This document shows, piece by piece, positions 15,436-19,098 of a stretch of 19,098 nt of DNA; position 1 is the stretch's first letter, and each line of letters starts with the position of its first letter. A program made the translations under genes and the position numbers. Source of the DNA: UBA2653 sp964572685 (GTDB lineage: Bacteria > Pseudomonadota > Gammaproteobacteria > Legionellales > Legionellaceae); assembly GCA_964572685.1 (NCBI GenBank), contig CAZNFJ010000036.1, positions 1 to 19,098 on the forward strand, read 5' to 3'. The notes under the pieces were generated by a model, which saw only the letters and a program-made list of their open reading frames with translations, did not search any database and had not been told where the DNA came from.

Positions 15436-16601
15436 CTCTCCAGTGCTATAGCCAGTGCCTCACCACCACCGATACAGATGCTGGCGATTCCTCGAGATTT
15501 TTGTTGTTGTATCATGGCATAAATTAATGATACAACAATTCTTGCACCTGATGCACCGATGGGATGACCCAGGGCACAAGCACCACCATGAATATTGACT
15601 TTTTGCGGGTCGATTTTTAATTCTTCAATCGCTGCCAATGCCACGACAGCAAATGCCTCATTGATTTCCCACAAATCAACCTCATTGGTCTTCCAGTTGA
15701 GATTTTTCAGTAAAATTTTGATGCTCTGAGCAGGTGCGGTGGTAAACCATTTGGGGTCTTGTGCATGACTGGCAAAACCTTTGATTTTGACCAAAGGCGT
15801 GAGTTGATGTTGTTTTGCCATGTTTTCCGTCATGAGCAATAAACTTGCCGCACCATCAGCAATTGAGCTTGCGTTACCTGCGGTGATGGTGCCCTCTTTT
15901 TCAAAAACCGGTTTTAAACGTGGTAATTTCGCTAGTTTATGTTCATCGGGAGACTCATCTACAAGAACCGTCTCATCTTTTGCAATCACAACCGCCAATT
16001 CACTTAAGAAAGATCCTTTTTTTTGAGCAAGGAGCGCTTTTTCCATCGAGTTTTTGGCAAAAGCATCTTGTTTCTCACGGTCAATATGAAGCGTTTTGGC
16101 GGTCAATTCACCAAAACAACCCATCAGTTTTTTCTCAGGACTGTAAGCATCTTGAAGGCCATCAAGCCATAGATGATCAAGACATTCTCCGTGCCCCAAA
16201 CGATAACCACTTCGAGCTTTGGGGAGTAAATAAGGTGCATTGCTCATGCTTTCCATGCCTCCGGCTAAAACCATTTGACTTCGTCCTTGAGAAATGGCAT
16301 CACTGGCATGAATCAAGGCTTGCATCCCTGAACCACAGACTTTATTAACTGTGGTCGCTCGTACATGATGGCCTAAGCCGGCATGGATGGCGGTTTGTCT
16401 TGCTGGCGCTTGCCCAAGGCCTGCAGGCAACACACAACCCATGATCACCTCATCAATCAAATCATGTGAAATATTGGCTTGTTCAATACTAGCCAGATGA
16501 GAGATAACTCCTAATTCTGTGGCACTAAGATGAGATAACTTTCCTAAAAAACCACCTATAGGTGTTCGTTTGGCGGCAACAATGACAACGTTTTCGCTCA
16601 T
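15432..16601 (-). CDS. atoB: Acetyl-CoA acetyltransferase (thiolase)
   Basis: A 389-aa thiolase that cleaves acetoacetyl-CoA to two acetyl-CoA, or runs the reverse condensation. Active-site residues are all present: nucleophile Cys89 in VCGSGMQA, His346 in GHPIGASG, and Cys376 in CIGGGEALA. GGMESMSNAPYLLP and INEAFAVV are family segments. Length fits the biosynthetic/AtoB class. It starts in an ATGA overlap with liuA and ends in another with the membrane-protein gene. Placement in the operon suggests that it finishes leucine degradation after acetoacetate has been activated elsewhere. A beta-ketothiolase of slightly different specificity cannot be excluded. Confidence 0.93.
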   Translation of the reverse strand: MSENVVIVAAKRTPIGGFLGKLSHLSATELGVISHLASIEQANISHDLIDEVIMGCVLPAGLGQAPARQTAIHAGLGHHVRATTVNKVCGSGMQALIHASDAISQGRSQMVLAGGMESMSNAPYLLPKARSGYRLGHGECLDHLWLDGLQDAYSPEKKLMGCFGELTAKTLHIDREKQDAFAKNSMEKALLAQKKGSFLSELAVVIAKDETVLVDESPDEHKLAKLPRLKPVFEKEGTITAGNASSIADGAASLLLMTENMAKQHQLTPLVKIKGFASHAQDPKWFTTAPAQSIKILLKNLNWKTNEVDLWEINEAFAVVALAAIEELKIDPQKVNIHGGACALGHPIGASGARIVVSLIYAMIQQQKSRGIASICIGGGEALAIALER

Positions 16602-17776
16602 ACGGCCTCCATAGATGCTGTTTCTTTGAATAATTCTCGACCAATGAGTAAACGCCTAATTTCAGAAGTTCCTGCACCAATTTCATAAAGCTTGGCATCA
16701 CGAAGTAAGCGACCTGTCGGGTATTCGTTAATATAACCATTTCCGCCTAAGATTTGAATGGCTTCTAGGGCCATGAGTGTCGCTTTTTCTGCAGCAAAAA
16801 GAATGACACTAGCAGCATCTTTTCTGTTGATAAGTCCGTAATCACAGTTCCAGGCTACTTGATATAAAAATGCACGAGTAGCTGAAAGAGTGGTATACAT
16901 ATCAGCTATTTTGCCTTGTATAAATTGAAATTCACCAATAGCGGTATCAAATTGTTTTCGTTGATGAATATAGGGTAACACCACATCCATACAAGCCTGC
17001 ATGATACCGACAGGTCCTGCGGCCAAAATGACGCGTTCATAATCCAGACCACTCATTAAAACACGCACTCCTTGGTTAAGTTCTCCTAAGATTTGTTCGG
17101 CGCTCACCCAGCAGTTTTCAAAAACCAATTCACAGGTATTGGACCCGCGCATGCCAAGCTTATCGAGTTTTTGTGCTGTTTTAAAACCAGGGATGCCTTT
17201 TTCAATGATGAAAGCCGTGATCCCTTTGGCGCCTAGTTCAGGTTGCGTTTTGGCGTAAACCACGAGTACATCAGCATCAGGGCCGTTGGTGATCCACATC
17301 TTATTGCCTTGTAGAATAAAGCCATTTTCATGTGGAGTGGCTTTGAGTTGCATACTGACGACATCAGAGCCTGCTTGAGTTTCACTCATGGCTAAAGCGC
17401 CCACCCAATCACCGGAGATGAGTTTGGGTAAATATTTGTTTTTTTGATTAAGATTCCCATTTCGATAGATTTGATTGACGCATAAATTACTGTGTGCACC
17501 GTAACTTAAGCCAACCGACGCGCTTGCTCTTGAGATTTCTTCTAAAACAATCGCATGCGCTAAATATCCCATATTTGCACCGCCATACTCTTCTGATACA
17601 GTGATCCCAAGGAGTCCAAGTGCCCCCATTTTTTTCCAAAGATGATTGGGGAATTCATTTTGTTTATCAATTTCTGCAGCGAGTGGCGCAATTTCTTTTT
17701 TAGCAAATTGTTCGACGGTATGTCGAAGTAAATTTAAGGTTTCATTTTGTGAATACATAAAAGATCCAGCAATCAT
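16598..17776 (-). CDS. liuA: Isovaleryl-CoA dehydrogenase
   Basis: A 392-aa FAD-dependent acyl-CoA dehydrogenase that oxidises isovaleryl-CoA to 3-methylcrotonyl-CoA, passing electrons to electron-transfer flavoprotein. Seen: GLLGITVSEEYGGANMGY, ALAMSETQAGSDVVSM, KMWITNGPDAD, KLGMRGSNTCE, and the C-terminal signature YEIGAGTSEIRRLLIG. The catalytic base Glu247 lies in GLDYERVI, the position specific to isovaleryl-CoA dehydrogenase; the usual Glu of straight-chain enzymes is replaced by Ala/Gly in IGAGTSE. The ATG at 17776 is chosen because the N-terminus then has the same length as Pseudomonas LiuA; an ATG at 17758 with a GGA site is an alternative. First gene of the liu operon. A TATAAT overlaps the 17776 start codon, with no good -35. 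Confidence 0.95.
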   Translation of the reverse strand: MIAGSFMYSQNETLNLLRHTVEQFAKKEIAPLAAEIDKQNEFPNHLWKKMGALGLLGITVSEEYGGANMGYLAHAIVLEEISRASASVGLSYGAHSNLCVNQIYRNGNLNQKNKYLPKLISGDWVGALAMSETQAGSDVVSMQLKATPHENGFILQGNKMWITNGPDADVLVVYAKTQPELGAKGITAFIIEKGIPGFKTAQKLDKLGMRGSNTCELVFENCWVSAEQILGELNQGVRVLMSGLDYERVILAAGPVGIMQACMDVVLPYIHQRKQFDTAIGEFQFIQGKIADMYTTLSATRAFLYQVAWNCDYGLINRKDAASVILFAAEKATLMALEAIQILGGNGYINEYPTGRLLRDAKLYEIGAGTSEIRRLLIGRELFKETASMEAV

Positions 17777-17801
17777 TATACTTTACTCTACTTTAACTGA
17801 T

Positions 17802-17868
17802 GCTGAATTTTCAGTCCATGGGCTGTGGGAGATAAACCCACATTTTCGTTGAAGCCATGAACTTCAGC
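17802..17868. repeat. Nested imperfect inverted repeat upstream of liuA
   Basis: Three nested arms are seen: GCTGAA (17802-17807) with TTCAGC (17863-17868); GTCCATGGGCT (17814-17824) with AGCCATGAAC (17853-17862), allowing one mismatch and one bulge; and TGTGGG (17824-17829) with CCCACA (17837-17842), loop of seven. Together they could fold about 67 bases into one long hairpin, or into separate short hairpins (TGAAG/CTTCA at 17850-17866 is one). Located in the 157-base gap between the PRTase-like gene and liuA, it would be the liuA leader, a terminator of the upstream gene without a T-tail, or a small foldback element. Confidence 0.45.
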
Positions 17869-17869
17869 G

Positions 17870-17881
17870 AACAAATTTGTT
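17870..17881. promoter_or_regulatory. 12-base perfect palindrome, possible operator of the liu operon
   Basis: AACAAATTTGTT is a perfect palindrome about 95 bases upstream of the liuA start and 53 bases past the stop of the PRTase-like gene. Size and position suit a binding site for a dimeric repressor, but it does not look like the MerR-family LiuR site as I remember it, and no regulator gene is in the window. Confidence 0.25.
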
Positions 17882-17933
17882 TATTTTAAGGTCATGGTGA
17901 ATTGGTCGTACTCGATGACGTTAGATGTTTGAG

Positions 17934-18971
17934 TTATTTATAAGGCCCTCGAAGTTGTGTTGGAATAATTTCGTCAGATTCTGTTTTAATAAATCGTTTT
18001 CGTTTTAATTCTAAGATGGAAATGATTTCATTTTTGCAAAATTGAATGGGCGGCACACCTTTAAAAAAACGCTCGATGGAGGAAAGGTTATCTGGTGTAC
18101 GCCAGTCAGTATAAATCAAGGTCGTTTCATGCGACATATTTTCTACTAGCATAGGAATAATAACGGACTGATATTGTGCTTGAAACTCGCCCCAATCGAT
18201 TTCGTTATGGGTGAGTGCTTTTTTGATATAAAAGGCATGAATCTGGTAAATGAAGCGATGCACATTCACATCAAAAAATTGCTTTTGATTGATGAGTTCA
18301 AGGATATTGTTGATAAGTATCAGCGCTTGAGTGGTTGCATAGGCAAAACCAAATACAATTTCAAGTTTGGGTGTCGCTAACAGTTCAGGATAAAGTTTAT
18401 TTAAGTTAATTAAATCATCGATGATGGTACAGACATGATTAGCACATTGTGTTCCCGAATAAGTGCCGTCATCGACTAAAATTAGACAAGGTTTTGTGGC
18501 ACGAAGGATGATTTTCCATTCTTCTTCCAAATGTTCATTTGAAAAGGGACTCATTTCAATTAATCCCTGCACTTCGATATTTAAAAATGGAAATAATAAT
18601 TGCAATATCCAGTATTCGCTTTTATCTCGACCACGAATAAAAAAATAAATCGCATCATAATTTTGACTTTGACAGTGTTCATTGATACGGTTTGCCAGTT
18701 GTTGAAGATAAAGTTTCAATTGAGGGAAAGAGACTTTGTTTAAATGACTCATGATGGCATTGGCATAGTGTTGATTGGATGGATGTAAATAATCTCGATA
18801 ATTTTTAAATGCTAATAAGTTGGGTTTGATGCTTTGTTGTGGAACTGGTGGGGGTAATTCAATGCCCAACCCTTGTGCTTTGTCATAGTTTTGTAGAGTG
18901 TCTTCACGCAAATGTCCGGCTCGTAGTGCATTTCTGATGGTTTGCCAATGTTTGGATGGTTCGCGTTCCAT
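17934..18971 (-). CDS. Phosphoribosyltransferase-like protein of unknown role
   Basis: A 345-aa soluble protein with no signal peptide or membrane segment. The only motif I recognise is CLILVDDGTYSGTQ, with hydrophobic strand, Asp167-Asp168, then Tyr-Ser-Gly-Thr at 171-174. This matches the PRPP-binding loop pattern of type I phosphoribosyltransferases (hydrophobic strand, DD/DE, two or three residues, S/T-G-x-T). An upstream strand DAIYFFIRGRDKSEYW could be the PRTase core start, and a late segment IYTDWRTPDNLSSIERFF could close the active site. The first ~90 residues are unassigned, including a Pro-rich PPPVPQQ. Divergent PRTase domains occur in nucleotide salvage and in bacterial conflict proteins; the sequence does not choose between them. 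The ATG at 18971 has no evident ribosome site. No partner gene is visible. Confidence 0.65.
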   Translation of the reverse strand: MEREPSKHWQTIRNALRAGHLREDTLQNYDKAQGLGIELPPPVPQQSIKPNLLAFKNYRDYLHPSNQHYANAIMSHLNKVSFPQLKLYLQQLANRINEHCQSQNYDAIYFFIRGRDKSEYWILQLLFPFLNIEVQGLIEMSPFSNEHLEEEWKIILRATKPCLILVDDGTYSGTQCANHVCTIIDDLINLNKLYPELLATPKLEIVFGFAYATTQALILINNILELINQKQFFDVNVHRFIYQIHAFYIKKALTHNEIDWGEFQAQYQSVIIPMLVENMSHETTLIYTDWRTPDNLSSIERFFKGVPPIQFCKNEIISILELKRKRFIKTESDEIIPTQLRGPYK

Positions 18972-18999
18972 GATAAATCAAAGTATATACAAATACATT

Positions 19000-19005
19000 A
19001 TTATA
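19000..19005 (-). promoter_or_regulatory. Possible -10 box upstream of the PRTase-like gene
   Basis: A perfect TATAAT on the minus strand (19005-19000) lies 28 bases before the ATG at 18971. The hexamer 17 bases further upstream, TTTATA, is a poor -35. The surrounding DNA is very AT-rich, so chance is a serious alternative. Confidence 0.3.
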
Positions 19006-19098
19006 CATTCATCATGTGCAAATATAAATGTTTTTTATCATACCGAATTGATTCACATTAAATGTCACCGAAGGTAGCGAAAAAAACAATCGTTGACT

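Noticed and set aside
15820..16348. Plus-strand frames of 68 and 142 codons inside the thiolase gene
   Set aside because: Both are antisense to a well-conserved thiolase and look like ordinary shadow frames with no ribosome site or recognisable product.

Overview
The window looks like the chromosome of a low-GC gammaproteobacterium. By impression it is closest to the Legionellales (Legionella/Coxiella-like): the gene pairs rplU-rpmA-obg and rplY-pth-ychF, a two-domain L25, and a leucine-degradation (liu) operon containing a thiolase all fit. This placement rests on protein resemblance only; no search was run. Most of the window is intact, tightly packed core metabolism and translation genes. 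No tRNA, rRNA, CRISPR array or complete mobile element was seen.

Layout. (1) 1-2329: the C-terminal end of a protein that may be a transposase, then a 686-aa superfamily 2 helicase of the RadD/type III restriction general class. (2) 2406-4189: obg, rpmA and rplU on the minus strand, transcribed from a recognisable promoter, with an internal hairpin between rpmA and obg and a terminator at the end of obg. (3) 4245-6721: divergent rplY, pth and ychF on the plus strand. rplY has its own promoter, a hairpin leader and a strong terminator that almost touches pth. (4) 6718-7461: a small AT-rich island with an unrecognised ~140-aa protein and a possible 53-aa protein. (5) 7462-9870: ispB and a MdtD-like MFS transporter, coupled, with their own promoter. 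(6) 9875-17776: the liu operon on the minus strand, in the order liuA, thiolase, small membrane protein, liuB, liuC, liuD, liuE, with overlaps or gaps of only a few bases. (7) 17802-18971: a nested inverted-repeat region and an unrecognised 345-aa protein with a phosphoribosyltransferase-type motif.

How the genes work together. LiuA oxidises isovaleryl-CoA, LiuB/LiuD carboxylate methylcrotonyl-CoA, LiuC hydrates methylglutaconyl-CoA and LiuE splits HMG-CoA into acetyl-CoA and acetoacetate. The thiolase can split acetoacetyl-CoA, but no enzyme to activate acetoacetate with CoA lies in the window, and neither does a liuR-type regulator. The rplU/rpmA/obg and rplY/pth/ychF clusters serve ribosome assembly and translation. 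IspB makes the quinone side chain.

Nothing here is clearly a new system. The items most worth a second look are the PRTase-like protein, the membrane protein inside the liu operon, the nested repeat upstream of liuA, the two small unrecognised ORFs near 7.2 kb, and the helicase beside the possible transposase fragment.
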